Shown piece after piece: positions 1-11,042 of a stretch of 64,000 bases of DNA. The translations under genes were made by a program, and so were the position numbers. The notes below the pieces were generated by a model that ran no database searches, was not told the origin of the DNA, and saw nothing but the letters and a program-made list of their open reading frames with translations. The DNA is from Lucinisca nassula (taxonomy: Eukaryota > Mollusca > Bivalvia > Lucinida > Lucinidae), in NCBI GenBank assembly GCA_963580285.1, contig OY757020.1, positions 100,877,497 to 100,941,496 on the forward strand. Direction: 5' to 3'. Within the stretch, counting starts at the first letter, position 1. Every line of letters begins with the position of its first letter.

Positions 1-145
1 ATTGATTTTATTGCTCGTAGACTTTTTTCTTCATAGCTTCCGGTGTATTCGGCATTTACACAACCTGGCAGGTTATTTCTGCATAATGTGCAGTAACATG
101 TTAGGTTTTTTTTAACTAAGAGTTTGCATGGGACTCCCGGGACAT

Positions 146-2512
146 TTAGTACCTGTGTAGTTTTCTACTTCCTTGCAAAGTTTGAACTTCTGCAAGGTTG
201 TCTCTTTTTATGTCTCCTTTCTTAACATGATAGAATTTTCTTTTTGATCCAGGTTCATCCAAGCACAGATTGCTTTCAGAACACCATGTAAACATATCTT
301 CCGCATTGGAGATTACCACCGTTCTATCGAGTAAGGCCATGTCCACAGCTCTATTAATACATCCTAATTCGACTTCCCATGATCACTACCAAAGTAGTTC
401 CATTCAACATGTACATCTTTGAGGCTTAATGTGCAAATGTACCCTTCCCCTTGTATTGAGAGGCACAACCATCTGAGAAAACAACAACGCTATTGAATAA
501 TATCCCTGATTCTTTCAAGTAGCCCATTGTCTGTTCAAAAAAATGATTTACAGCGTAGTGGTCATGTGAGTGATCATCACTCAGAAAAACAAGCGATTCC
601 CTAACGGTTAACTCGGGGAAGTCGAGAGAGTGGTAAAACTCAACGACAGGGTGTATAGTTACCTGCTGTATTGTATAGTATACAGACCGTGGTTCGTCTT
701 GGAAACGAATTTGTCTGTTTTTTCCAAAGTCCATCACAAGAACTACACAGTCATTCGGCAAATTTGTCTTCATTTCATCAAACTGTCTCTGCTGCCACTG
801 TCCGATGAAAAGGTGCTCTAGAAAAGTTGTCCCTTGTACTGGGCTGACAACATCAATGATAAGTTCTTCCAACATTGTTTTATAATTTCCTTTATGGGTT
901 TTAAGGACTTTCCGTGTTTTCCCATCCTCTATAACTCTTTCCCAGTGGTTCCAAGTCACTTCTTTGTCATTTTTATTTATTTCTGCAGCATTTCCACCAA
1001 GGTAACTTAATAGTCTTTCTTTTGTGTCACTACATTTTTCACATTCCTTGAATATGCACTTCGAATAGTGATAACGCTGTGCTTGAGTTTTCATACAAAG
1101 TACAATGTCCAGCAATTGGTTGAAATCTTTGATATTGCTGACTGCTGTTAGGGCTTTTAGTTTATAACTTATGTTTTGGCACACCATGCACACACAAAAG
1201 TTCCAATGCTTACTTGTCAGTAATCGTACATTTTTGGGCCTTAACATTGTAAACTTTGTGAACCCTATCTTTGATTCCTTATGGTCCTTCCTGAACAATG
1301 AGAAAGCAACAGCTAAAGTACATTGCATTACATATCCTGGACCATGTTTATTGGCATATCGCTTTTGTGGCAAAGGTGTTGATTTTGTTTGTTTGATTTG
1401 AGGTTTAACGTCCCCGTCAACACTGTAAAGGTCATTTGGAGACGTTGCGTCCAATTTTGTTGGACTTTTACCCGACATTGAGATGAAATGACATCTCAAG
1501 CCCTGTCGCCCAATGAAACCAATAAGGTTTATTAGCATGGACGTTCCGCCTCGCACCGCGGTTCCTGGACAGGCTTAGATCACAAAGGTGTTGATATGTC
1601 TGAACGAAAGTAGAAGTTCCTAGCTAAATGTTCTGTCCTAGGTGAAAGTCTTGTATACCACTTGGGATACTTTATTCCACTCCAGGGTTTACATTTCTCT
1701 CTTGTACTTTTGCTACCCTTTTTCTTGCTGAATTCGAATTTAGCAGCTTTTGTATCCTTAATGTTTTGGATATATTTTCCAACTTTTGGTTTTGGACTTT
1801 TCTCCACCAAATCTTCTGTGGCTTGTCTTTTTCTTTCAGTATTGTCAAATTCACCATCAAATTTCCTAACCTGTGATTTTGCACCAATTTCCATCAACTC
1901 TTCTGTGGCTTGTCTTTTTCTCGGTGTTGAATTCTAAACGTGGTTGTTCATGACACGCGCGAATTTATCAGCACTTTGTGGCAGTACCTTTCTAGCTTTT
2001 GATGTCACATTGTATAGCGTTTTCTTTGACCCGAACCCACTTTCAGACTGCTGTGGTGATGATCTCTGTTTGCTTTTTTCCTGTGCTTTTTCCTGCTTTC
2101 TTACTCTGTCCTTCTTCCTTACCCAGGTCTTTTTGATGGCTGACATTTTTTGCCTGTACTTTTGTTTTGATTCTCGCCATTGCTTTCTAAGGCTTTCTGA
2201 TGTTGCCCTTGTCCTTGGTTTAGATTTCTCTGCCATACCTGATGAAGCCATTGGTTCCAGGGTCTTGGCTGCTTCTTTCTGTCTTTCTCTATACCTCTGT
2301 TGCCTTAATTTATTTTTTTCTCTAAGTGACACCAATTTGTCTGGGTCATTCTTGATGCGCTGTCTGTAATCCTTACTTCTTTCCTTCTGCCTCTCTAAAT
2401 ACTGGTCATACTTTTTTCTGTTGCTTGCTTTCAGGTTTTGTCTGTATAGAGTAGAGGGATCCTGTCTGGCCAGTGATGTTGGGCTAAGGTCATTGGGATC
2501 CTGACTGTCCAT
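146..2512 (-). pseudogene. Dead copy of an uncharacterised multicopy invertebrate protein family (possibly transposase-derived)
   Basis: Reading the minus strand from 2512, the first 190 or so codons are very rich in Lys, Arg, Gln and Glu and look like a basic coiled coil (repeated 'RQRYRERQKE'-like segments). An in-frame TAG follows at 1934-1936, the same frame continues to 1583, a SINE interrupts at 1384-1582, and the protein resumes from 1383 to 426. The C-terminal part has a Cys-rich stretch ('CVCMVC', later 'CIFKECEKC') and the motif 'FSDGCASQYKGKGTF', which I know from uncharacterised repeated invertebrate proteins with an acidic, DDE-like pattern. Two frameshifts at about 346-430 separate this from the tail ending 'GSRKLHRY' at 146. 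Without the SINE the product would be about 715 residues. The family assignment comes from memory of motifs and the function is unknown. The nonsense codon, the insertion and the two frameshifts make it a pseudogene. Host introns cannot be excluded but are not needed to explain the breaks. Confidence 0.6.
1384..1582 (-). mobile_element. SINE family S2, 5'-truncated copy, 13-bp TSD
   Basis: The sequence matches the other S2 copies at 3293, 25,598, 26,448 and 27,218. On the minus strand it ends in GACGGGGACGTTAAACC followed by a CAAA-rich tail. The 13-bp duplication CAAAGGTGTTGAT lies at 1371-1383 and 1583-1595. It inserted into the coding sequence of the pseudogene, and the duplicated 'STPL' codons show on both sides. 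Confidence 0.85.
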
Positions 2513-2599
2513 TTAAGTGGGCGGCTCCTGTTTACAAATAAACACAACAAATCGGTCGGATGGCAATGTCGCGCCTGCAAGGCCTTGTCCCGAAATTAG

Positions 2600-2880
2600 G
2601 TTAAGGTGGTGCAACTTTACAAAGTCAGTGGACCATGAAATACTGGTCAAAGTCATGAGGTAATACTCTGCTGATGGAATACATGCCATGCATAAAGTTA
2701 CATGCAAGGGTCCTACAGTTCTCAAATTATGGACTTGGACTCTCAGGCTGACGCCAGGATTAATGCAAACAGACATCACTGAACCGTGAAATATAGGTCA
2801 AGGTCATGAAGTAATACTATGACAGTGTAGGACACATCAATGATGAAGTGTATGCAAGGTTTAATAAATACAATTATTCA
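2600..2880. repeat. Degenerate repeat dimer of about 150 bp
   Basis: Two related blocks start near 2626 and 2779 (shared pieces include 'TGGTCAAAGTCATGAGGTAATACT' and 'AGGTCAAGGTCATGAAGTAATACT' in part). No coding support is seen in 2513-2958. Confidence 0.4.
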
Positions 2881-2989
2881 TGGTAAACACCAGCTAATTT
2901 TCCACATGGAATTCATATATGGAAATTCCACCATCAATCTATTCAACAACTCTCAAGTCTAGCTCCAACAATTTTTGAGATATCTTGCT

Positions 2990-3291
2990 GATATCTTGGG
3001 GTGGGATGGGGTGGGGCAGGGCGAGGTTGGGTGGGGTGGAGGTTGGGTAGGGAGGGTGGGAGTATGGGTGGGGTGGGTTAGGTGAGTGGGGTGGGGTGGG
3101 GTGATGTGTTTTGAGCATGTGTGTGCGTGGGGTGTTTTGGGGTGGGTTTGATCGGGAGGCGGGATAGGGTAGGGTGGGGTGGAGGTGTGGGTGGGGTAGG
3201 GTAGGGTGGAGGTGTGGGTGGGGTAAGGTAGGATGGGTGGGTATTGTGGGGTGGGGTGGGGTAGGGTGGAGGTGTGTGTTGGGTGAAGTGG
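2990..3291 (+). repeat. G-rich minisatellite, left block
   Basis: The plus strand is almost only G and T with many GGG and GGGG runs ('GGGGTAGGGTGGAGGTG' variants). Long minus-strand open frames here encode only Pro/Thr/Tyr/His repeats and are composition artefacts. The same internal phrase around 'TTTTGAGCATGTGTGTG' recurs in the right block, so both blocks were one array before a SINE landed in it. Confidence 0.8.
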
Positions 3292-3292
3292 G

Positions 3293-3588
3293 TTTTTGAT
3301 TGATTTGAGGTTTAACGTCCCCGTCAACACTATTTTGGTCATTTTGGAGACGCTGCTTCCAATTTCGTGGGACTTTTACCCGACATTGAGATGAAGCGAC
3401 ATCTCAATCCCTGCCGCCCAATAGAACCAATAGGGTTTATATGCATGGGCGGGCCGACTCGCATAAGTTTTCCTGGGCAAGCTTAGACCTTCCAAGCAGA
3501 TAACCAGTACTAATGTGTGGTCGGTATCAACTCTGCGTGGAAGCATCGTGCAGCCCATATATTTCTTCAAGCCCCTATGGGCGGGGGC
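3293..3588 (-). mobile_element. SINE family S2, near full-length copy inside the minisatellite
   Basis: Minus-strand orientation. The 5' end carries the 'GCCCCCGCCCATAGGGGCTTG' type start (3588 downward) and the 3' end carries GACGGGGACGTTAAACC plus an A-rich tail near 3293. No clean TSD could be read because the target is a low-complexity G/T array. Confidence 0.75.
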
Positions 3589-3845
3589 GTTAGGGGGGTA
3601 AAGTGTGGGTGGGTAGGGTAGCGTAGGGTAGGGGTGGGTGTTGTGGGGTGGGTAGGGTAGCGTAGGGTAGGGGTGGGTGTTGTGGGGTGGGGTAGGGTGG
3701 AGGTGTGGGTTGGGTAGGGTGGGTTGGGGTGGGTATGGTGAGTGGGGTGGGGTGTTTTGAGCATGTGTGTGCATGGTGTTTTGGGGTTCGGTGGGTAGGG
3801 AGGTGGGGTAGGGTAGGGTGGGGTGGTGTAAGGTAGGTAAGTATG
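3589..3845 (+). repeat. G-rich minisatellite, right block
   Basis: Continuation of the G/T array after the SINE, with a local doubling of 'GGTAGGGTAGCGTAGGG' near 3615 and 3655. High G-quadruplex potential on the plus strand. Confidence 0.8.
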
Positions 3846-3889
3846 ATTGATGCACCTGTCAATTTTCATGAATATATTCCATACGGTTT

Positions 3890-3953
3890 AGGAGTTATGG
3901 CTCGGACACAATGTCGGGACGGACGAACGGACGGACAGGGGTAAAACTTAATG
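3890..3953. repeat. End of a mollusc-type repeat with GACGGACG runs
   Basis: Contains 'GGGACGGACGAACGGACGG' followed by 'ACAGGGGTAAAAC'. It resembles the ends of the satellite-cored elements at 18.7-19.6 kb. The rest of the element is not recognisable here. Confidence 0.4.
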
Positions 3954-4132
3954 CTATTTTCTCTTGGTCCTTTTGGAAATTTCTAATGATGATGATGATT
4001 TCGTGTTTAACGACGCGTCAACCCTCTTTGTGGGTCATAAGCGTCAAACGGTTAATGGTTAAACGGCATGAATAATTATGATGATATTAAAAGTAAAAAG
4101 TCAGGATGATAATGTATAAAAATCTGAAACAG

Positions 4133-7100
4133 TTAAATCTTATGAAAAAGTCCAATTTCTTTTAAGAATAAAATAATGTTATCAACAGGTACATCTCGAA
4201 ACAGTTGTTGCAAAGTGTCAGCTTTGAAATATAAAATACGTGAGGGTGAAAAGTCAACACAGTCAATTAAGATATGTTTCACAGTGAACGGCTGATCACA
4301 ACCTACACAAGAAGGCTGATCATCACCATTAAAAATATAAGAATGAGTAACTCTAGTATGGCCGATGCGCAGTCGTGTTAATACTACGTCCTCTTTTCTT
4401 GAAAACTGTGGAGGAGAGCATTTTGTACTAACGACAGGTTTAATGGCATGAAGTTTGTTATTGATTGCACGGTCCCATTCGCCTTGCCATTCCGACAAGA
4501 TGTATCTGTTGATATATGGTTTAAAATTATTAAAAGGAATTTTAAAAATAGATGGATCAAGATTGAGCGATTCCTTTGCTTTCTTGTCAGCATATTCGTT
4601 TCCGACAATGCCAATATGGCTCGGAAGCCAACAAAATAAGATTTGGTGTGTTTTAGAAATTTCATGATGTTTTTCGATCAATTTTTGAATTTGAGGATTT
4701 TTAGATGATGAATGGTCTAAAGCCTTAAGCACAGAAAGTGAATCAGAAAATAGAATTGCTTTTGAATTGTTGAGGAACTGATAAATTCTAAAGCTAAGTC
4801 TATTGCTTTGGCTTCAGCTGTAAAAATAGATGAACCATCTGGAAGGCGCATGGTTTTGTGCGTATCTTTAGAAACATACGCACAACCAACTTTATCTCCT
4901 TCTTTGGAACCATCAGTATAGACTTGCTGGTAATCATTGTAACGTGACTGCAGTACCTTAAAGTTTTGTTTGAGAAGTATCGGATTTGATTCGGATTTTT
5001 TGCCATCATGTAAGTCGAACAGAATAGAAGGCTTTTTAATACACCAAGATGGAACTTCGGCCGTTTCATGTTTTTGAATATTTTTAAGGTCAATACCTGA
5101 ATTTTCTAGCAGTGGTAAAATTCGTAATCCAAAAGGTTTAATTGCTGTGGGTTTAGTTTCATACTTATCTATAAATTCAGGTGGAAATGAAATTTGGAAT
5201 GCCGGGTTAGATGGATTAGCAGCAAGTCTGATAGCATACTGAAGAGAAAGTTTCTCTCTGCGCGAGGTTAAAGATGGTTCACCTGCTTCTACATAAAGGC
5301 TTAATACGGGAGAAGTACGGAAGGCTCCCATAGCCAAACGAAGGCCTTGATGATGAATAGTATCCAATGATTTTAAATAAGACTTTCTGGCAGAACCATA
5401 AACAACAGACCCATAATCTAATTTAGATCTTATCAGAGACCGGTAAAGATGTAATAAAGTGTACCGATCTGCTCCCCAACTTGTATGGGCTAAAACTTTC
5501 AAAAGATTCAAAGCTTTTAAGCATTTCGCTTTAAGATATTTAATATGGGGAATAAAAGATAACTTTTGATCAAATATGACCCCAAGAAATTTGGCTTCTT
5601 CAACAACAGGAATTTGTGATCCGTATAAAAACAAGGAAGGATGTTCCTGTTTCTTCCGTAGCTTACAAAAATGAACACACTGCGTTTTCGACTTGGAGAA
5701 CTTGAAACCATTTTTATCAGTCCATTCTTCTATTCTTTTTAAATTTTGTTGTAACTTTCGTTCAATTGTTTTCATGTTTTTTGAACGGTAACATATACAA
5801 AAATCGTCAACATACAAGGAACAATCAGTTTTGTCGTCTAAACATTGTACAATATTGTTTATTTTGATGTTAAATAGCGTAGTTGAAAGAATACTACCCT
5901 GTGGGACACCCTGTTCTTGATCGTAGAAATCTGACAGAGTAGACCCCACACGCACCTGAAACATACGCTCCCCTAAAAAGCTTTCAATAAAATTGGGAAG
6001 TTTTCCTCTTAAGCCAATGTTATGGAGATCTTTTAATATTCCATATCGCCATGTTGTATCATATGCTTTCTCCAAGTCGAAAAAGACAGCTACTACGTGT
6101 TCTTTGTTAATAAAAGCATTTCGTATAAATGTTTCTAGTCTTATTAAATTGTCGTTGGTACTACGTTCCGAACGAAAACCCGATTGATATTCTGAAATGA
6201 GGTTGTTGGATTCTAAGTACCAGACTAATCTCTTGTTTATCATTCTCTCCAATGTTTTACACAAACAACTTGTCAAAGCTATCGGACGATAATTTGTAGG
6301 TTCTGCATGATCTTTCCCTGGTTTCGGAATTGGTACAACTGTAGCTACACGCCAGCTCTCAGGACAGACCCCCGTTTTCCAAATATTATTAAAGATATCT
6401 AAAAGTGTTGAAAGAGAACTTTTTGGCAGATGCTTAAGCATCTGGTAATGAATTTCATCGGGGCCGGTTGCCGTATCATGTGATTTTTCAATGGCTTCAA
6501 CGAGTTCGGATAAGTTAAAAGGTTTGTTGTATTCTTCGTGATTAAGGGATTTAAAGTTTAGATTTCTTTTCTCTTGGTCTTTTTTGAAATTTCTAAAAGT
6601 GTCAGAATAATAACGCGATGATGAATTTCTCAAGAATGTGTGCCCAAGGGTATCTGAAATATCTTTTTTGTTGAAGCTATTGTGTCAAATTCAGTATTTA
6701 AATGTGTAAAACTAGGGGACTTTGTTTTTCCTGAAATTTTTCGTACCATATCCCAAACCTTTTTAATGGGGGTTTTGTAGTTCAATTTGGAGACATATTC
6801 TCTCCATGACTTTCGTTTGGAAGCTCGGATTGTTCGCCGAGCTTTAGCTCTAAAAACTTTTACGTCGTTTAGTTTTTCTGAAGTGGGACTTTTGCAGAAC
6901 TTATTTAGAGCCTGTTTACGCTTTTTAATAGCTTCTTTACAGTCATTATTAAACCAGGGCTTGCTTTTCTTAGTATTTGTGGAGGTCTTTGGAATGCATT
7001 GTTCTGATATATTAATAAGTGTATCTGTGAAATCAGAAACAATGTCGGATGATTCATTAAATTGATCAAATGATAACTCTTCTTCACATAAATTATGGAA

Positions 7101-7817
7101 TAATTCCCAGTCGGCTTTATTCATTTTCCACTTCTGGTTACAGTATTCATCTGGTTCGTTTACGCTCTCAATTATAACAGGGAAGTGATCACTTCCGCAC
7201 TGGTCATCATGAACAGACCAGTCATAGTCTAAGAAGAGAGATGGATGACACAAAGAGAGATCTAAAGAAGACAAATGACCTGTCGCAGGGTGAAGATAAG
7301 TGTAAGATTTATCATTCATCAAACAGATATTGTTCTGTGCAATAAAATCTTCAATAAGTGCTCCTCTGTTGTTGTTATCTTTACAACCCCACAGAATGTT
7401 GTGACCATTGAAGTCACCAACTAAAAGATAAGGCGATGGAAGCTGACCCAGCAACGACTCAAGATGTTCGGGCTTTAAAGTAAATGAGGGTGGAACATAT
7501 AGAGAGCAAATTGTAGTTTCTTTATCCAGAGAAACCGACACTGCCACGGCCTGTAATTCTGTTTTCAATTTGATCTCTCTTTGTGGTAAACAAGATTTAA
7601 CAATAATTGAACTGCCACCAGATGGTCTGTTACCATCAGAGTAGATATAGTTGTATGAATTGAGACCTTTAATATCGATGTTGTCATCCGTTTTCAAAAA
7701 AGTTTCCTGCAAACAAAAAACCGATGGGTTTAATAAAGTAAGAAGCAATAAGAGTTCGTTATAATTTGACTTTAGACCTCGACAATTCCATTGTATTATT
7801 TTGTGTTTTAAATCCAT
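4133..7817 (-). pseudogene. Nimb-A ORF2 (APE-RT-RNase H), two 1-nt deletions
   Basis: Encodes an endonuclease/reverse transcriptase/RNase H polyprotein like the intact ORF2 at 56,694-60,380. It starts at 'MDLKHKIIQWNCRG' (ATG at 7817), 33 nt after the ORF1 stop. The APE motifs 'GDFNGHN' and 'SDHFP', the RT motifs 'FFDLEKAYD' and 'YVDD', and the RNase H motifs 'YTDGS' and 'PSHIG' are all present. It is broken twice: one base is missing from a T run near 6661 (after 'IASTKK') and one from a T run near 4756 (before RNase H 'FSDS'). Both lesions are in homopolymers, so sequencing or assembly error is a possible explanation. Otherwise this copy is almost complete. Confidence 0.85.
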
Positions 7818-7849
7818 TTTCAGGAGAGATTTTTAAGACTAGAAACTAT

Positions 7850-9233
7850 CATGGGGGTATTACAGGTGACCTCGATCTGTTATTACTTTGTGGTGTTGGA
7901 GTTACAAGAAACTCCATGTCGCTGCTATCACTCAACGATCCGAATCGATTTCGATTTTTCAAATGGTCTCTTGAGTTTTTGTGTTGTTTATCTGAATGTT
8001 TTTGAGATGCTTGTTTTTGTTGTTTATCTAATTGTTTTTGAGATGCTTGTTTTTGAGATGCTTGTTTTTGTTGTTTTTTTTTTAATCTTTCTTTATCATC
8101 TCAAGTGTGGCGTTTTTCAATACCTTCTCGGGGTTATTGGTTTCCTTGGAAGGTTGAGCTGTTGTTTGATTTTTTGTGATGTTTGTTTCTTGAGCGGTTT
8201 GTGTTTTAGGGGTTTCTGTTTGTTCTTTAGCGGTTTGTGTTTTAGGGGTTTCTGTTTTACTTTTTGGTTTTAATTTTTGTAGAGGTTCCAGGCCAGGAAT
8301 CGGATCTGTTTGAGTGACAGCATCGGTGCCAGGCATCTTCTTAGGTGATGACTGGGTGACGCTGGCATAGCTGACTCCATGAGTTGGGTGTTGAGACTCA
8401 ACGATTTTCCGCGCTTCTATAAATGATATATTTCTGGTGAACTTTATTGTTAAGATTTCTTTTTCTTGGTGCCAAACTTTGCAGTCTTTTGAGTTTGCGT
8501 TGTGTTTCCCTCCGCAGTTTACACATTTTGGTTCTTTATCGCAAACTCTTTCGCTATGACCCGTTATTTCACCACATTTGGGACAGACGGGATCTTTTGT
8601 GCATCTGTCCTCGTGATGGCCGTACTTTTGGCATTGATGGCAACGTAACGGGTTCGGGATGTAAATTTCTACGTTAACTCGGAAATAAGCGACTTTGACG
8701 GTTTTCGGTAGCACTGGTGTATTGAATGTAAAAACAAAAGTGTTTGTGTCCTTTAATTGACCGTTTCGCCGTACCTTAAACCGTTTGACTGCAGTGACTC
8801 CTTGTGATTTTGTACCATCCAGGATCTCTTCCTCACTGCATTCCCTCAATTCCGGGCAACGAATGACTCCTTTGGAGGTATTCAGTGAGGTATGAGGGCA
8901 CACACGAACTTTCAAATTGTGGAAAGTTGTGGTCCTCAGGAGATTCTCTGCATGGGATTTGCGGTTGACTTCGACAAGGAGTTGATTGGACCTTTTTAAC
9001 TTTTTGATACTTTGAGGTTCACCAGCTATGCCGTTTATAACTTTTTGAATAATAAACGGAGACAACGATGTGATAGTTTTTTCTTCTGTGCTTTCGATGA
9101 TGATAAAACGTGGAAAATGTTGAGACGTGTCGTTGGATGTCGTGGTCGAATGTTGAATATTGTTTTCATTGTCTGAATCATCAGACTCTGAAAGATACTG
9201 GTCAGTTTTTTTCCTTTTATTTATAGTAGCCAT
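7850..9233 (-). pseudogene. Nimb-A ORF1 (gag-like, three CCHC knuckles), one frameshift
   Basis: RNA-binding ORF1 protein, expected to coat the LINE RNA. I start it at 'MATINKRKK' (9233); the open frame extends further upstream but that part is 5' UTR shared with other copies. The order is an acidic/Ser head, RRM-like region, and zinc knuckles 'CHQCQKYGHHEDRC', 'CPKCGEITGHSERVC' and 'CVNCGGKHNANSKDC'. A Gln/Lys-rich tail follows, ending 'RSRSPVIPP'. The frame is lost near 8085, where one base is missing beside an A10 run. The ORF1 type matches Nimb-B and K and differs strongly from that of C, D, F, G and H. Confidence 0.85.
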
Positions 9234-9667
9234 GATGAAAAGATGGCATGATTCGTCCTCCGTGCTCTCCGCCCACCGTGGAGCCCTACAAGGGAACACT
9301 TTCAGCGAGTGGATTTCCTACCTCAAGTGTTAGAGATACACGGAAGATATACTCGCACGAGCAAAAAGCTGCACGATTGGTCCGTTAAGCCGCCGCCTTC
9401 TAGAAATGGAAAGGTTTTGAAAAGACTTTATGAGCAAACGGTGTGTATTCAGGATGATACTAAAGACAAGGAAGAGAAAGGAAAAGGTTATTCCTAGGGC
9501 ATGGCGCGACCAGCCGATTGACCGTGCCGGACCGCACGGCCACCCGTCTCACCGAAATCCAGGCCAGAGGCGTGTTGAGTACCTGAAGCACTGAACTCCA
9601 GATAACCCTCAACCTCCAGGACCCCTTCATCCGGCTTACAGGACGCCACCCACGGCAAACGGGTGGT

Positions 9668-9774
9668 ACTTCCTTTAGCTCTTCCCAGTGGGCACGGAGA
9701 CCACAGCAGCAACGTGCCCAGTGGGAATTGAGCCCCCAGGGCCACGGCAAGGCAGGAAGTCTAAAACCTGGGGG
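9668..9774 (-). ncRNA. HDV-like self-cleaving ribozyme at the 5' end of Nimb-A (predicted)
   Basis: Same fold as described for copy H at 62,232-62,338. P1 uses 9774-9767 with CCTGGGGG downstream, P2 pairs ACTTCC with GGAAGT (9673-9668), and P4 is a 15-bp stem with one mismatch. At the apical P4 pair copy A has G-C where copy H has A-U, a compensatory change that keeps the pair. Confidence 0.65.
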
Positions 9775-11006
9775 TTGGAAATTTCTAAAAGTGTCAGAAT
9801 AATTACGCGGTGATGAATTGCTCAAAAATGTGCTACCAAGAGTATCTGAAATATCTTTTTTAGTTGAAGCTTTTGTGTCAAAACCAGTATTTAAATGTGT
9901 AAAACTAGAGGACTTTGTTTTTCCTGAAATTTTTCGTACCATATCCCAAACCTTTTTAATGGGGGTTTTGTAGTTCAATTTGGAGACATATTCTCTCCAT
10001 GACTTTCGTTTGGAAGCTCGGATTGTTCGCCGAGCTTTAGCTCTAAAAACTTTAACGTCGTTTAGCTTTTCTGAAGTGGGACTTTTGCAGAACTTATTTA
10101 GAGCCTGTTTGCGCTTTTGAATAGCTTCTTTACAGTCATTATTAAACCAAGGCTTGCTTTTCTTGGTATTTGTGGAGGTCTTTGGAATGCATTGTTCTGA
10201 TATATTAATAAGTGTATCTGTGAAATCAGAAACAATGTCAGATGATTCATTAAAATGATCAACTGAAAACTCTTCTTCACATACATTCTGGAATAATTCC
10301 CAGTCGGCTTTATTCAATTTCCATTTCTGGTTACAGTATTCATCTGGTTCGTTTACGCTCTCAATTATAACAGTAAAGTGATCACTTCCGCACTGATCAT
10401 CATGAACAGACCAGTCATAGTCCAAAAAGAGAGATGGGTGACACAAAGAGAGATCTAAGGAAGACAAATGACCTGTTGCAGGGTGAAGGTAAGTATAAGA
10501 TTTATCATTGATCAGGCAAAGATCGTTGTTTGCTATAAAATCTTCAATAAGAGCTCCTCTGCTGTTGTTATCTTGACAACCCCATAAAATGTTGTGACCA
10601 TTTAAGTCACCAACAAAAATATATGGCGACGGAAGTTGATCAAGCATTGATTCCAGATGTTCGGGCTTTAAAGAAAATGAAGGTGGTATATACAAAGAAC
10701 AAATTGTACTTTATCTAGAGAAATCGATACTGCTTCAGCTTGTAGGTCTGTTTTTAATTTGATCTCTCTTTGTGGTAAACATGATTTAACAAAAATTGAA
10801 CTGCCACCAGATGGTCTGCAACCATCAGAATAAATATGGTTATATGTACTGAAACCCCTAATATCGATGTTGTCGTCGGTTTTTAAAAATGTTTCTTGTA
10901 AACAAAAAACAGATGGGTTCAACAAGGTAAGAAGTAATAAGAGCTCATTATAATTTGATTTAAGACCTCGACAATTCCATTGAATTATTTTGTGTTTTAA
11001 ATCCAT
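9775..11006 (-). pseudogene. Nimb-B ORF2, N-terminal part (APE domain)
   Basis: Starts at 11,006 with 'MDLKHKIIQWNCRG'. The APE domain is recognisable ('GDLNGHN', 'GSDHF'). A small deletion near 10,708 (after 'SLDK') shifts the frame before 'YIPPS'. It ends where Nimb-A inserted. Beyond 9780 towards lower coordinates the apparent reading frame runs into Nimb-A 5' UTR and is not coding. Confidence 0.8.
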
Positions 11007-11042
11007 TTTATGGAGAGATTGTTTTTACAAGAGTAGAAACTA

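Larger units (their letters stand above)
3986..9774 (-). mobile_element. Nimb-A: full-length I/Nimb-type LINE, nested in Nimb-B
   Basis: A complete element of about 5.79 kb on the minus strand: 5' UTR with ribozyme (9774-9234), ORF1, ORF2, a 3' UTR of about 145 bp and a (ATC)n tail. The TSD TTGGAAATTTCTA lies at 3973-3985 and 9775-9787. The flanking sequence on both sides is ORF2 of another copy, so A jumped into B. APE, RT and RNase H with a CCHC ORF1 is the layout of the I superclade. The Nimb name is inference from that architecture and from ORF2 motifs. Confidence 0.9.

Noticed and set aside
2959..3869. Long minus-strand open frames rich in Pro, Thr, Tyr and His
   Set aside because: They exist only because the plus strand is a G/T minisatellite; no start context, domain or non-repeat sequence supports a protein.
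9234..9299. ORF1 start at the upstream ATG ('MFPCRAPRWAES')
   Set aside because: This codon run lies in 5' UTR sequence that is out of frame with ORF1 in other copies; the start at 'MATINKRKK' or 'MAPGKKHNR' type is consistent across copies.
9460..9780. C-terminal extension of Nimb-B ORF2 into Nimb-A 5' UTR (Trp/Arg-rich codons)
   Set aside because: The frame merely stays open across a nested insertion junction; the TSD shows the two parts are different elements.
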